Assembly (NCBI RefSeq): GCF_012272825.1
Contig: NZ_JAAWWS010000146.1
Location: forward strand, 85,493 to 149,492
Source of the DNA: Wenzhouxiangella sp. XN79A
GTDB taxonomy: Bacteria > Pseudomonadota > Gammaproteobacteria > Xanthomonadales > Wenzhouxiangellaceae
Length of the DNA stretch: 64,000 nt
Direction of reading: 5' to 3'
In this document: positions 42,761 through 53,000 of the stretch, one piece after another
How positions within the stretch are numbered: the first letter of the stretch is position 1
Layout of the letters: each line of letters opens with the position of its first letter
Position numbers and translations under genes: made by a program
Notes under the pieces: model-generated
What the model was told of the DNA's origin: nothing
Databases searched by the model: none
Seen by the model: the letters and a program-made list of their open reading frames with translations, nothing else

Positions 42761-45700
42761 TCAGGCGCCGGGCCGCTCCTTCGGCCGCATGATCAGCGCG
42801 TAGAGCGCCGGCACGAACAGCAGGGTGATCGCGGTGCCGACGATGACCCCACCGATCAGCACATAGGCCAGCGGCCCCCAGAAACTGTCCAGCGTCAGCG
42901 GGACGAAGGCCAGCGCGGCGGCCAGCGCGGTCAGCACCACCGGCCGGGCGCGGCGCACGGCGGCCTCGACGATCGCCTCGAACGGCGGCATCCCGTCGGC
43001 CAGGTTGTCGCTGACCTGCTGGGTCAGGATCAGGGTGTTTCGCATCAGGATGCCGGCCAGGCCGATCAGGCCGAGCAGGGCGACGAAGCCGAACGGCTGG
43101 CCGAAGACCAGCAGCGCCAGCACCGCACCGATCAGGCCCAGCGGCGCGGTGGCCACGACCACGAACATGCCGGCGAAGGAGCGCATCTGCAGCATGATGA
43201 AGATCAGCATCAGCGCGACCATCAGCGGCATCAGCTTGTTGATCGAGGCGTCGGCCTTGCCGGACTGTTCGACCGAGCCGCCGATCTCGATCCGGTAGCC
43301 GCGCGGCAGCTCGGCGTTCAGCGCCTCGAGCTCGGCCCACAGCTCGGCGGTCACGTCGTTGGGCTGGGCGCCGGCGACATCGGCCTGGACCGAGACGAAC
43401 GGCTGGCGGTTGTAGCGCTTGATCACCGGCGCTTCGAAGCGGACCTCGAGCCGGCCGAGCTGGGCCAGCGGGACCTTGCGGCCGTCCTCGGTCTTCAATT
43501 CCAGCCCCATCGGATCGACCGGGCCTTCCTCGACCATCCCGCGGACCCGCAGCTGGACGGTGCGGATGCCCTGGCGGATCGCGCCGACGGCCAGGCCGTG
43601 GCTCTGGAACTCCAGCTGCTCGGCCACGTCGCGCGGGGTCAGGCCGATCCGACGCAGGCGCTGGTCGTCCATCTCCAGGTAGGCCACCGGCGCGCGTTCG
43701 TTCCATTCCAGGTGCGGGTCGACCACGTCGGGATGGTCCTGCATCACATCGCGGACCCGGGCGGCGATGCGGCGCAGTCGGTCGGGATCGTCACCGATCA
43801 CGCGGAACACCACCGGCCAGACCACCGGCGGCCCGTAGAGCAGCTGCGAGACGCGCACCCGCGCCTCCGGGAATTCGCCGGATTCGATGTGCGCGTTCAA
43901 TTGCGCCATGACCCGGTCGCGCGCCTCGGCGTCGTCGGTCACCGCGACGACCTTGGCGAAGGCCGGGTCGGGCTGCTCGGGGTTGGCCGAGATGAAGAAG
44001 CGCGGCGCGCCGGCGCCGATCCAGGCCGACAGCGACCGGACCTCGTCCATGTCCTCGAGCAGGGCCTCGACCTTGCGGGCCGTCGCATCGGTGGTGGCGA
44101 TCGAACTGCCCTGCGGCATGAATACGCTGACCATGACTTCGGGCCGATCGGAGCCGGGGAAGAACTGCTTGGCCACCGGGCCGGCCATGCCGAGCACCGA
44201 GAGCACCAGCAGACCGACGGTGGCCAGCGCGACCAGGCCGCGCCGGCGCACGCAGAACTCGATCAAGCGGCGCAGCCGCGCGTAGACCGGGGTGTCGTAC
44301 ATGGCCTCTGCGCTGGCGTGCCCGCCGGCGGCCTTGCGAGTCAGCAGCGCCGCGCCGAGGTACGGGGTGAAGGTCACCGCGACCAGCCACGAGATCAGCA
44401 GCGCGAAGGCCAGCACCCAGAAGATGCCGCCGGCGTACTCGCCGACACCGGACCGGGCGAACCCGATCGGCACGAAGCCGGCCACGGTGACCAGCGTACC
44501 GAACAGCATCGGCGCGGCGGTGGCGCGCCAGGCGAAGGCCGCGGCGTCGATCCGCTCCAGCCCCTCGCCGATCTTGACCAGCATCATCTCGATGGCGATG
44601 ATCGCGTCGTCGACCAGCAGGCCCAGCCCGATGATCAGCGCACCGAGGGTGATCCGGTCGAGGTTCATGCCCACGGCCTGCATCAGCAGGAAGGTCAGAC
44701 CCAGCGTGACCGGTACGGCGATGCCGACGATCAGTCCGGCGCGGAAACCGATCGCCAGGAAGCTGACCCCCATCACCACCAGCACCGCGATCAGGAACTT
44801 CAGCTGGAACAGGTTGACCGCCTTGGCGATTGCCTCGGCCTGGTTGGTCAGCACCGAAAGCTCCATGCCCAGCGGCAGGCGGGCCCGCTCGTCGGCGACG
44901 AAGGCCGCCAGCCGGTCGCCGAGCTCCAGGCCGTTGACGCCCTGGCCCATGACCACGCCGAGGACCAGCGCATCGTCGCCGTCGGCGCGGACCCGGAACG
45001 ACGGCGGATCCTCGTAGCCGTGGCGGACCCGGGCGATGTCGCCGAGCGTGATCTGCCGGTCGCCGGCGGCCAGTGGAATGGCCCGGATGTCGTCGAGATC
45101 GTCGAGGTCGTTGTCCAGCCGCAGATGGATGCGCGGCCCGGCGGTCTCGACCTGGCCGGCCGGCGCCATCCGGTTCCAGGCATCCAGGGCATCGAAGATC
45201 TGCTGCTTCGACAGGCCGAGGTTGACCAGGCGGGCGTTGTCGAATTCGACGTAGACCCGCTGCGGGCGTTCACCGATCAGCAGCGCCTTGTTGACGCCCT
45301 CGACCTGGTCGAGCCGATCGCGGATGTCCTCGGCCACCCGGGTCAGGTCGCGCATCGGCAGGCCCGGCGCGGTCAGCGCCAGCAACTGGAAATAGACATC
45401 GGAGAAGTCGTCGTTGACGATCGGACCGATCACCCCGGCCGGCAGCCGGTCCTGTTCGTCCCACATCCGCTTGCGCACCTCGTAGAACAGCTGCGGCAGC
45501 CGATCGCTGTGGGTGTAGTCGTGGAACTCGACCTGCAGGTCGGCCCGCCCGGGCCGGATCGAGGTCTCGATGCGGTAGAGGTTCTCGACTTCCTGGATCC
45601 GCTTCTCGAGCCGATCGACGACCTGGTCCTGCAGCTCCTCGACCGTGGCCCCCGGCCACTCGGCCGAGACGACCATGACCCGCACCGTGAACGAGGGATC

Positions 45701-45820
45701 CTCGGCGCGGCCCAGGGCCATGAAGGCGTAGACGCCGCCGAGGATGGACAGCAGCAGGAAGAACAGCGTGACCGACCGTTGCTCCACGGCGATCCGCGAC
45801 AGGTTCGGCAGGCGGCTCAC
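42761..45820 (-). CDS. RND efflux permease (AcrB/HAE1-like)
   Basis: 1019 residues, normal for the family, with twelve predicted helices and two large periplasmic loops. Recognisable parts include AVEQRSVTLFFLLLSILGGV in helix 1, the GLLVDDAIIAIEMMLVKIGE block of helix 4 with its paired acidic residues, and LGLIGLAGILMRNTLILTQQ near the C-terminus. It exports drugs, lipids or other small molecules using proton flow. Its start overlaps the stop of the adaptor gene by four bases. No outer-membrane channel gene is present, so it must use one encoded elsewhere. Confidence 0.93.
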   Translation of the reverse strand: MSRLPNLSRIAVEQRSVTLFFLLLSILGGVYAFMALGRAEDPSFTVRVMVVSAEWPGATVEELQDQVVDRLEKRIQEVENLYRIETSIRPGRADLQVEFHDYTHSDRLPQLFYEVRKRMWDEQDRLPAGVIGPIVNDDFSDVYFQLLALTAPGLPMRDLTRVAEDIRDRLDQVEGVNKALLIGERPQRVYVEFDNARLVNLGLSKQQIFDALDAWNRMAPAGQVETAGPRIHLRLDNDLDDLDDIRAIPLAAGDRQITLGDIARVRHGYEDPPSFRVRADGDDALVLGVVMGQGVNGLELGDRLAAFVADERARLPLGMELSVLTNQAEAIAKAVNLFQLKFLIAVLVVMGVSFLAIGFRAGLIVGIAVPVTLGLTFLLMQAVGMNLDRITLGALIIGLGLLVDDAIIAIEMMLVKIGEGLERIDAAAFAWRATAAPMLFGTLVTVAGFVPIGFARSGVGEYAGGIFWVLAFALLISWLVAVTFTPYLGAALLTRKAAGGHASAEAMYDTPVYARLRRLIEFCVRRRGLVALATVGLLVLSVLGMAGPVAKQFFPGSDRPEVMVSVFMPQGSSIATTDATARKVEALLEDMDEVRSLSAWIGAGAPRFFISANPEQPDPAFAKVVAVTDDAEARDRVMAQLNAHIESGEFPEARVRVSQLLYGPPVVWPVVFRVIGDDPDRLRRIAARVRDVMQDHPDVVDPHLEWNERAPVAYLEMDDQRLRRIGLTPRDVAEQLEFQSHGLAVGAIRQGIRTVQLRVRGMVEEGPVDPMGLELKTEDGRKVPLAQLGRLEVRFEAPVIKRYNRQPFVSVQADVAGAQPNDVTAELWAELEALNAELPRGYRIEIGGSVEQSGKADASINKLMPLMVALMLIFIMLQMRSFAGMFVVVATAPLGLIGAVLALLVFGQPFGFVALLGLIGLAGILMRNTLILTQQVSDNLADGMPPFEAIVEAAVRRARPVVLTALAAALAFVPLTLDSFWGPLAYVLIGGVIVGTAITLLFVPALYALIMRPKERPGA

Positions 45821-46896
45821 GGCGTTTCGACCGCCAGCGGTTTCACCGGCATGCCGGACTCGAGCAGATGGGTACCGAGGGCGATGACCTCGGCATCCGG
45901 CGGCAGGTCGGCCAGGATCCGCGCCGATTCCGGATCGAGGTCGATCAGCGTGACCTGGAACGGCCGGGCCCGACCGTCGACGATGCGCCAGACCTGCGGG
46001 CCTTCGCCGCGCTCGTTGATCGCACCGATCGGCACCTGCAGCATCGGCGGACCGTCGAGGTCGAGATTCAGGTCGACGCGTACCACCGCACCCAGGCGCG
46101 GCTCGGCCGCGGCGTCACCGTCTTCGAGATCCTCGATCCGGTAGCGGGCCGGCCAGGTCCGGGTGACCGGGTCGGCCGCGCCGGCGACTTCACGCAGGAC
46201 CAGCCCACGGCCCCGGCCGGGCCCGCCGACGATGCGACCGGAGACCGGCTCGCCGACGGCTTCCGGCAGCTGGACCGCGATCTCGCGCGGCCCGTCCAGG
46301 GCCAGCAGCGCCACCGGTGCGCCGGCGGCCACCACCTGGCCCGGCTCGGCCTGCACCTCGATCACGGTGCCGGCGTCGGGGGCCTGCAGGGTGGCGTAGT
46401 CCAGCGCGTTCTCGGCCTGTTCGAGACGGGCACGGGCCGCCTGGACCCGCTCGCGAGCGCTGGCCTCGGCCAGCTCGACGCGCTCGAAGACCTGCGCGGA
46501 AATGAACTCCCGCTCGAGCAGATCGCGGTTGCGGCGGGTCTCGGCCGCAGCGGTGGCCAGCTCGGCCTCGGCCGCGTCGAGATCGGCCCGGGCCACCCGC
46601 GCGGCCTGCTCGAAATCGCGCGGGTCGAGGGTGAACAGGACCTCGCCGGCCGCCACCCGTTGACCGGCATCGACCCGGCGCTGCTGGACCCGGCCGGTGA
46701 CCTGGAAGGCCAGCGGGGTTTCGAACCGGGCCTGGACGGTGCCGGAGACCTGCGCGCCGCGCCGCGTGACCGACTCGACCGGTGCGGTCAGCACCCAGCG
46801 GGCGTCCGTGGTGCCGGCGCCATCCGGTTCGGGCGATTCGCCGCAACCGACCAGCAGCAGCGCGGCGAGCAGCGCGGGCAGCAGCGGCCGGAGCAT
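45817..46896 (-). CDS. RND periplasmic adaptor lipoprotein
   Basis: 359 residues from the ATG at 46896. It has a lipobox (LLAALLLVGCGES), a biotinyl-lipoyl-like half (FQVTGRVQQRRVDAGQRVAA), a long alpha hairpin (~100-165, DLDAAEAELATAAAETRRNR onwards), the second lipoyl half (LQAPDAGTVIEVQAEPGQVV) and a beta-barrel domain. This is the membrane fusion protein of the RND pump. It is first in the operon and divergent from tetR. Confidence 0.92.
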   Translation of the reverse strand: MLRPLLPALLAALLLVGCGESPEPDGAGTTDARWVLTAPVESVTRRGAQVSGTVQARFETPLAFQVTGRVQQRRVDAGQRVAAGEVLFTLDPRDFEQAARVARADLDAAEAELATAAAETRRNRDLLEREFISAQVFERVELAEASARERVQAARARLEQAENALDYATLQAPDAGTVIEVQAEPGQVVAAGAPVALLALDGPREIAVQLPEAVGEPVSGRIVGGPGRGRGLVLREVAGAADPVTRTWPARYRIEDLEDGDAAAEPRLGAVVRVDLNLDLDGPPMLQVPIGAINERGEGPQVWRIVDGRARPFQVTLIDLDPESARILADLPPDAEVIALGTHLLESGMPVKPLAVETP

Positions 46897-46919
46897 CGGA
46901 CAGGCATTCCGGCTTGGCG

Positions 46920-46948
46920 TTGACAGACGCACGGCGACCACCCAGACT
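46920..46948 (+). promoter_or_regulatory. Candidate tetR promoter in the divergent gap
   Basis: TTGACA (46920-46925) is a consensus -35, followed after 17 bases by CAGACT (46943-46948), a weak -10 with the key A2 and T6. The start would be ~26 bases before the tetR ATG. A short ACGG-AG-CCGT palindrome (46957-46966) just downstream is a possible operator half-pair. No convincing minus-strand promoter for the pump was found. Confidence 0.4.
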
Positions 46949-46980
46949 ATTGTTGAACGGAGCCGTATCGTAATTCATCG

Positions 46981-47613
46981 ATGTCGAAGAATGTGCAGCG
47001 CAACGTCGGCCGCCCGGTCGATCCGGACAAGGACCGCGACATCCTCGCGGCCGGCCGCGCACTGCTGTTCGGGGCCGGGCCCGAAGCGGTGACGATGGAG
47101 GCGGTGGCGCGCGAGGCCGGCGTGGCCAAGCCGACGCTGTACCGGCGCTATGCCAATCGGGACGAGTTGATCGCGGCGGTCGCCACCGCCGAGGCCGAGC
47201 GCATGGCCGGCCGGTTCCGGCTGGTGCCGGGCAGCGCCGACGATCTGAAACAGGCGCTGGTCGAGTTCGGCTGCGACCTGACCGGGTTCCTGCTCAGCGC
47301 CGAGCACCTGAACTACGTCCAGGCGCTCGGGGCCTCGGCGCAGGTGCCGCAGTCGACCCGCGATTCGATCTATCGGCACGGACCGCGCGGCACGCAGGCC
47401 CGCCTGGCCGACTGGCTGGCCCGGGCCGCCGATCGCGATCTGCTCGACTGCCCGGACGCCGACTACAGCGCCGAGCAGTTCCTCGGCATGCTGATGGGGC
47501 TGGACCTGGTGCGTACGCTGTATCGAGTGCCGCTGCTGCGCGACGCCGACGCGCTCCACACCCGCGTTCGACGCCTGGTGTCGGACTTCCTCCGGCTCCA
47601 CGCGGCGAGCTGA
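46981..47613 (+). CDS. TetR-family regulator
   Basis: 210 residues. The N-terminal HTH is clear: DILAAGRALLFGAGPEAVTM and VAREAGVAKPTLYRRYANRD. A helical ligand-binding C-terminus with an AefR-like pattern follows (LMGLDLVRTLYRVPLLRDAD). It lies divergent from the RND adaptor gene with 84 bp between them, so it probably represses the pump and itself until a ligand binds. Confidence 0.92.
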   Translation: MSKNVQRNVGRPVDPDKDRDILAAGRALLFGAGPEAVTMEAVAREAGVAKPTLYRRYANRDELIAAVATAEAERMAGRFRLVPGSADDLKQALVEFGCDLTGFLLSAEHLNYVQALGASAQVPQSTRDSIYRHGPRGTQARLADWLARAADRDLLDCPDADYSAEQFLGMLMGLDLVRTLYRVPLLRDADALHTRVRRLVSDFLRLHAAS

Positions 47614-47662
47614 ACCGGGCGGCGTCCGGCGGCATTCATCGCAACGCCGCCGGACCCGGTTC
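47612..47662. terminator. Long stem-loop between convergent tetR and beta-helix genes
   Basis: GTCCGGCGGC and GCCGCCGGAC form a 10-bp stem around a 12-base loop. GAACCGGG at the left and CCCGGTTC at the right extend it after a small one-sided bulge. It begins within the tetR stop codon and ends 13 bases before the stop of the convergent gene, the position of a bidirectional terminator. No T-run is present. Confidence 0.6.
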
Positions 47663-47675
47663 GTGCCGACCGCGG

Positions 47676-49964
47676 CTACGGCAGGACGGGCGAGGCCTCG
47701 AAGCCGTCGGCGAACACACCGATCCGCACTTCGATCTCGTCGAGATCGTTGCTGCCGTTCAGGTCGAGGTTGAACCCCGACGGCACCAGCGCGGCAACGT
47801 ACTGGAACACCGCATCGACGCTGGTATCGACCAGATCCTGGTTGACCGAGATCAGCACCACCTCGCCGGGCTGCATGTCGCTGATGTCGGTCGTCACATC
47901 GCCCGTACCCGAGCTCGGCGAACAGCTCACGCCCGGGTCCGGCGAACAGCTCCAGCTGCGATTGGTGACCGCGCCGACGGTCACGTCATCGAACACCGAG
48001 ATCTCGCCGAAGGCGGTTTCCGGACCGTTGTTGGTCACCCGCAGCGTATAGCCGACCGAGGTCTGCCCGGCATCGACGAACAGGTCCGGGTCGACGATCT
48101 CGACGCCGAGATCGGCCGAGCGCGGGCTGAACTGGGCCTCGTAGGCGCCGAGGTCGAAGTCGCCGAAGCTGGTCGGATCGGGAATGGAACCCGGTCCGGT
48201 CCAGGCCAGACCGCGGTCGTTGCCGTCGATATCCGGAAACAGCGGCGGGAAGACGTCATCGCAGTAATCGATGGCCGCCGAGCGATCGGTCAACCGGTAG
48301 TCGCGCCCCGGGCGGTCGCGGAACGGCACCATGCCTTCGAAATAGGCAAAGACGTTATCTGCGTTCAGATCGGCCTGGGGCCGACTGCCGATGACGCAAT
48401 CGACGCTCGCGGTATTGGTGCCGTCCCCGGCCTTGATGAACCAGCTGTTGGAGTCGACCAGCGACGACCGGATGGCGAGATCGGCGGTCTGCCCGGGGAA
48501 CGAGGACAGTCGGGCCAGCGCCACCGGGTTATCCGCGATGGTGCTGAACAGGATCTCGGCGTCGGCGTTGGTTTCGACCTTGAACAGGAAGCCGCCGTCG
48601 TTGTCGTGGACCACCGAGCCCTCCATCCGGAACTCGGTCGGCGCGCCGGTGTAGAGGCTGGAATTGGCGATGTTGGCCGCCGCGCCGCCGGAGGGGCCGG
48701 TGGTGTTGTTGCGAACCACGGTGCGACTGACCGTCAGGCGGCTTTCACCGCGGGCGGAGAACGCACCGCCGCCCAGGGCATCGTTGCCCTCGAACACCGA
48801 ACACGGCGGCCGGCTCAGCACGCCGCCGCCCGAGACCGGCGCTTCGCAGGCGCCGCTGTTCAGCGGCCGCTCGATCTCGATGACCCCGCCCGAGTTCGCC
48901 CGGACGCCGCCACCGAAAAGATCGGCGCTGTTGCTGATCACATAGGCGTCGACCAGACTCAGCGACGAATCCGTGCCGATCACGTGCGCCCCACCGCCCG
49001 AACCTGCCGCGGAGTTGCCGGACAGCAGGGCCGCCTCTTCGGCATCGCCGAAGCCGCTGAATTCCAGCGCCGACAGCGTGGCCACCGCGCCGTTTTCCAG
49101 GTACAGGCCACCGCCGTCGCCCGACGCATTGTTGCCGATGATGCCGCCGGTCGGGAAGATCAGCACGATCGGCCCGCCGGCATACAGGAAGACATTGCGG
49201 CAGGCATCCAGCGCGACGCCACCGCCGTTGACGGCCTCGTTGCCGAGGACCAGCGTCGTGCCCAGCCTGAGCAGGGTTGCGGTTCCGACCTGATGGGTCG
49301 TCCGGCAGTGGATGCCGCCGCCGTCGCCGGCCGCGGTGTTGTTCAGCACGGCGCTGTCGTTGTCGAGCGTGGCCAGGGCGCCGGTCCCGTCGCGGTCGCC
49401 GGTGGTGATGATGCGCAGCCCGGCGCCGTTTTCGTTCGCACCGGTCCGGGCGTTATCGGAAATCTGAACGTTGCGGAAATTCACCAGCAGACGACCCGGG
49501 CGGCCTTCCACGTTGACGCCGCCGGAACTGAAACCGCTGCCGCCGCCGCCGCGGATCACCCAGTTCTCGATGTTGACCGTGCGGACCGGGTCGCCGACAC
49601 CGGCCGGGTAGTAGATGTCCATGCCGAGCCCGGCGCCGCCGCGGTCGATCGTCGACCGGCCGGTCGGCGTGGTGCTGCTGCAGTCGGGAAAGCCGCCGAT
49701 CAGGTCGACGCCGCGCGAGAGGATGCTGACCTGCGCGGTGTAGGTCCCGGTCATCACGCGGACTTCCCCGCCATCGACCTGGCCGACGATGCCTGCCGTG
49801 ATGGTCGTGAAATCGCAATCGGGATCCGGCCCGACCGTCACGGGCAGGGCGCCGCGCGCCGACGGTGTCCGGTGGACCGGGTCCTCGACATCGACAGGTG
49901 CGGCAAGGATCGGCAGGGACAGCCCTACCATGCTGGCAGCGAGCAGGCCGTGGAAGTAACGCAT
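47676..49964 (-). CDS. Secreted beta-helix protein with DUF11-like domain and DGFE tail
   Basis: 762 residues. A signal peptide (FHGLLAASMVGLSLPILAA) is followed by a right-handed beta-helix region (~50-560) with many short NNTAxGDGGGIH-type turns (SGDGGGLYLENGA, SAAGSGGGAHVIG, ADLFGGGVRANSG), similar to polymorphic outer-membrane protein repeats. Residues ~645-740 resemble a DUF11/CARDB-like beta sandwich (VGYTLRVTNNGPETAFGEIS). The chain ends VFADGFEASPVLP; a DGFE tail also ends the FG-GAP protein at the right edge. Probably surface-exposed or secreted. Ligand unknown. Confidence 0.85.
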   Translation of the reverse strand: MRYFHGLLAASMVGLSLPILAAPVDVEDPVHRTPSARGALPVTVGPDPDCDFTTITAGIVGQVDGGEVRVMTGTYTAQVSILSRGVDLIGGFPDCSSTTPTGRSTIDRGGAGLGMDIYYPAGVGDPVRTVNIENWVIRGGGGSGFSSGGVNVEGRPGRLLVNFRNVQISDNARTGANENGAGLRIITTGDRDGTGALATLDNDSAVLNNTAAGDGGGIHCRTTHQVGTATLLRLGTTLVLGNEAVNGGGVALDACRNVFLYAGGPIVLIFPTGGIIGNNASGDGGGLYLENGAVATLSALEFSGFGDAEEAALLSGNSAAGSGGGAHVIGTDSSLSLVDAYVISNSADLFGGGVRANSGGVIEIERPLNSGACEAPVSGGGVLSRPPCSVFEGNDALGGGAFSARGESRLTVSRTVVRNNTTGPSGGAAANIANSSLYTGAPTEFRMEGSVVHDNDGGFLFKVETNADAEILFSTIADNPVALARLSSFPGQTADLAIRSSLVDSNSWFIKAGDGTNTASVDCVIGSRPQADLNADNVFAYFEGMVPFRDRPGRDYRLTDRSAAIDYCDDVFPPLFPDIDGNDRGLAWTGPGSIPDPTSFGDFDLGAYEAQFSPRSADLGVEIVDPDLFVDAGQTSVGYTLRVTNNGPETAFGEISVFDDVTVGAVTNRSWSCSPDPGVSCSPSSGTGDVTTDISDMQPGEVVLISVNQDLVDTSVDAVFQYVAALVPSGFNLDLNGSNDLDEIEVRIGVFADGFEASPVLP

Positions 49965-50048
49965 GTGGATTCACGCCGGAATGGATTCGCGTCTAGGTAC
50001 GCAATCGGCTGGCAGAACCGGACATGGGCGTTCGTCCCGCCCGCGGCA

Positions 50049-53000
50049 TCAACCCTTGCCGCTCGACGCGGCGACGGGCGCATCCAGCGCGTCGAGGAAC
50101 TCGTCGGCCGCCATCGGATGGCCGTACAGGAAGCCCTGGGCGAACTCGCAGCCTTCGCGGATCAGTAACGCGCTCTGGGCTTCGGTCTCGACGCCTTCGG
50201 CGATCACCGACATGCCCAGCGCCTGGCCGAGACGGATCGCCGAGACGACCAGCTGCAGGTCGGCCTTGTCGCTCTCGACGCCCTGGACGAAGCGACGATC
50301 GATCTTGAGCACGTCGAAGGGATAGTCGCGCAGGTAGCCCAGCGACGAGAACCCCGTGCCGAAGTCGTCCATGACGATCCCGACGCCGTGGTCACGCAGC
50401 GTTCGGAGCGTGCGCATCACCGAATCGGCACCGCTGAGCAGCACGCCTTCGGTGATCTCGATGCTGACCGAGGTCGGCGACAGGCCGAAGGTGTCGAGCG
50501 CCACCAGCAGGTTCTCGGCCAGCGATTCCTCGCGGAACTGGCGCGGCGAAACATTGATCGACAGGCGCATGTCGGCATGCCCTGCTTCGTGCCAGCGCGA
50601 GAGCTGGCGCAGGCCGTTGCGGATCACGAAGTCGCCGACCGCCTCGATCAGCCCGACATGCTCGGCCAGCGGGATGAACTCGGCCGGCGACACCGGGCCG
50701 AGCCGCGGATGCGTCCAGCGCAGCAGCGCCTCGGCCCCGACCGTGCAGCCATCGCGCACCCGCACGACCGGCTGATAGACCAGGTTCAGCTCGCCGCGAT
50801 CGATCGCCACGCGCAGCGACTCCTCGATCTCGAGCTGGCGCGAAATGTCTTCGTTCATCGCCGCGGTGAAGAACTGGAAGCCGTTCCGGCCTTCGCCCTT
50901 GGCGTGGTACATCGCGGTATCGGCGTTGCGCATCAGCTCGTCGGCGGTCCGTCCGTCCTGCGGATAGACCGCGATGCCGATGGAGATGGTCAGCATCATT
51001 TCCCGACCGTCGAGGTCGAAGGGCTGGCGGAATGCCTGCAGCAGCGTGTTGGCCACCGTCACCAGGCGTCGTTCGTCGGCCGATTCGCCGAGCAGGATCA
51101 GGAATTCGTCGCCGCCGATGCGGGCCACCGTGTCGTCCTCGCGCAGCTGGCCGACCAGGCGTTCGGCCGCCAGCTTCAGGATACGGTCGCCGACCGCGTG
51201 GCCCAGCGTGTCGTTGATCTTCTTGAAGTGATCCAGGTCGAGGAACAGCATCGACGCCGCGCGCCTCGTGCGGTGAGCATGATGCAGCACGTGATCGAGG
51301 CGGTCCAGCGCCAGCACGCGATTGGGCAGGCCGGTCAGGCTGTCGTAGTGAGCCAGTCGGAACAGTTCCTCGGCATCCCGCTTGCGGTCGGTGATGTCCT
51401 GCGCGAAGCCGCGCAGCCAGGGCGTGCCGTCGTCGTGATGGAACAGGTCGGCATGCACCTTGACCCAGCGGATCTCGCCATTGTCGGGTCGCACGATCCG
51501 GTGTTCGATGCTGTACGGGCGGCCGCTCTCGACGGTCTCGGCGAGCGCCGCCTCGACCCGTCCGCGCTCGGCGGCCGGGGTGAGCTCGAGCACCTGGCGG
51601 CGGGTCAGCGGCCCGCTGCCGACCCCGGTGACGTTGCGCCACTCTTCGGAGGCTCCGAAACGTTCCGAGCCGACCTCCCATTGCCAGCTGCCCATCCCGG
51701 CCAGCGCTTCGGCGTGTCGGCGCAGCGACTCGCTCGAGCGCAGCCGGGCCTCGACCTCGGCGCGGTGGATCGCGGCCCCGACCAGGTCGCCGAGAACCTG
51801 CAGCAGCGAGACCTCGCGATCGGTCCAGGCCCGCGGCCGGCGGACCGAGTCGAACCCGACCAGACCGATCAACCGCTCGCTGGCGACGACCGGCAGACAG
51901 ATCAGTGACTGGATGTCCTCGGACTGGAACAGCGCCTTCTCGACCGCCCAGTCGGCGCCGAGTTCGGCGACCCGGGAAATCAGCACCGCTTCGTGCCGGC
52001 CGAGCTGCTCCATGACCCGCGGGATCTCGCTGGTCGGCACCTGCTGCAGGTTGCCGATCTCGCCGCTGATGCCCGGCGCCACCCATTCATGGGAGTTGGA
52101 GAAGGTGCTGCGATCGGCCGAGAACCGGATCAGGTAGGCCCGGTCGACGTCGCACCAGCGGCCGACCCGCTCCAGCGTGGTGTCGAGCACCCGGTCCAGG
52201 GCACGCTCGTCGGCCTGCATGAATTCGCGCGAGGCCTCGACCATCAGGCGCTGCAGACCGGCCCCGTACTCGATGCGCCGCTGGGCCAGGTGCTGCTCGG
52301 TGACGTCGAGCATCGCACCGACCAGCCGGACGCGCCCATCGTCGTTTTCGACCACCTTGACCGAATCGCGCACCCAGACCACAGAATCGTCACTGGCCAT
52401 CATCCGGTATTCGACGGTATGCGAACGCCGCGCCCGGCCCTCGCGTCGGCAATAGGCCACCACCCAGTCCCGATCCTCGGGGTGGATGTGGTCGGCCCAG
52501 AAACGCGGGTTGGCCATCCAGCTCTCGGGGCGGTAGCCGAGCACCGTCTCGACTTCCGGGCTGACGTAGGCGAAGCCGTCGAGGTCGGCATCGGCCTCCC
52601 AGAGCACGGCGGTGGTCGATTCGACCAGGGTCCGGTACATCGCCTGCTCGTGGATCTGACGCGCCGCCTCGTCGCCCTGCTCGAGCCGTTGACGGACCCG
52701 ATACAGCGTTTCGCGCGACAGCCGGATGCTCATCGCCATCAACGCCAGCAGATAGACCGCGATCAGTGCGACCCAGGGCATCGGATCGACGTCCTCGAAC
52801 TGGGCGAAGCGGACCAGGAAGGGCCCGAGCACGGCCGCCAGGAACAACCAGGCGATCGGCCAGCTGGCCGCGAGGTTGATGACGCCGCCGGCCGCCAGCC
52901 CGGCGACCGCGAACATCAGGAAGACCTGTTCCGGTCCGGCGCCGGACCGGTAGAAGACCCAGGCCGTGGCGCCCCAGACCAGGCCGGCCAGCAGGGTCAG

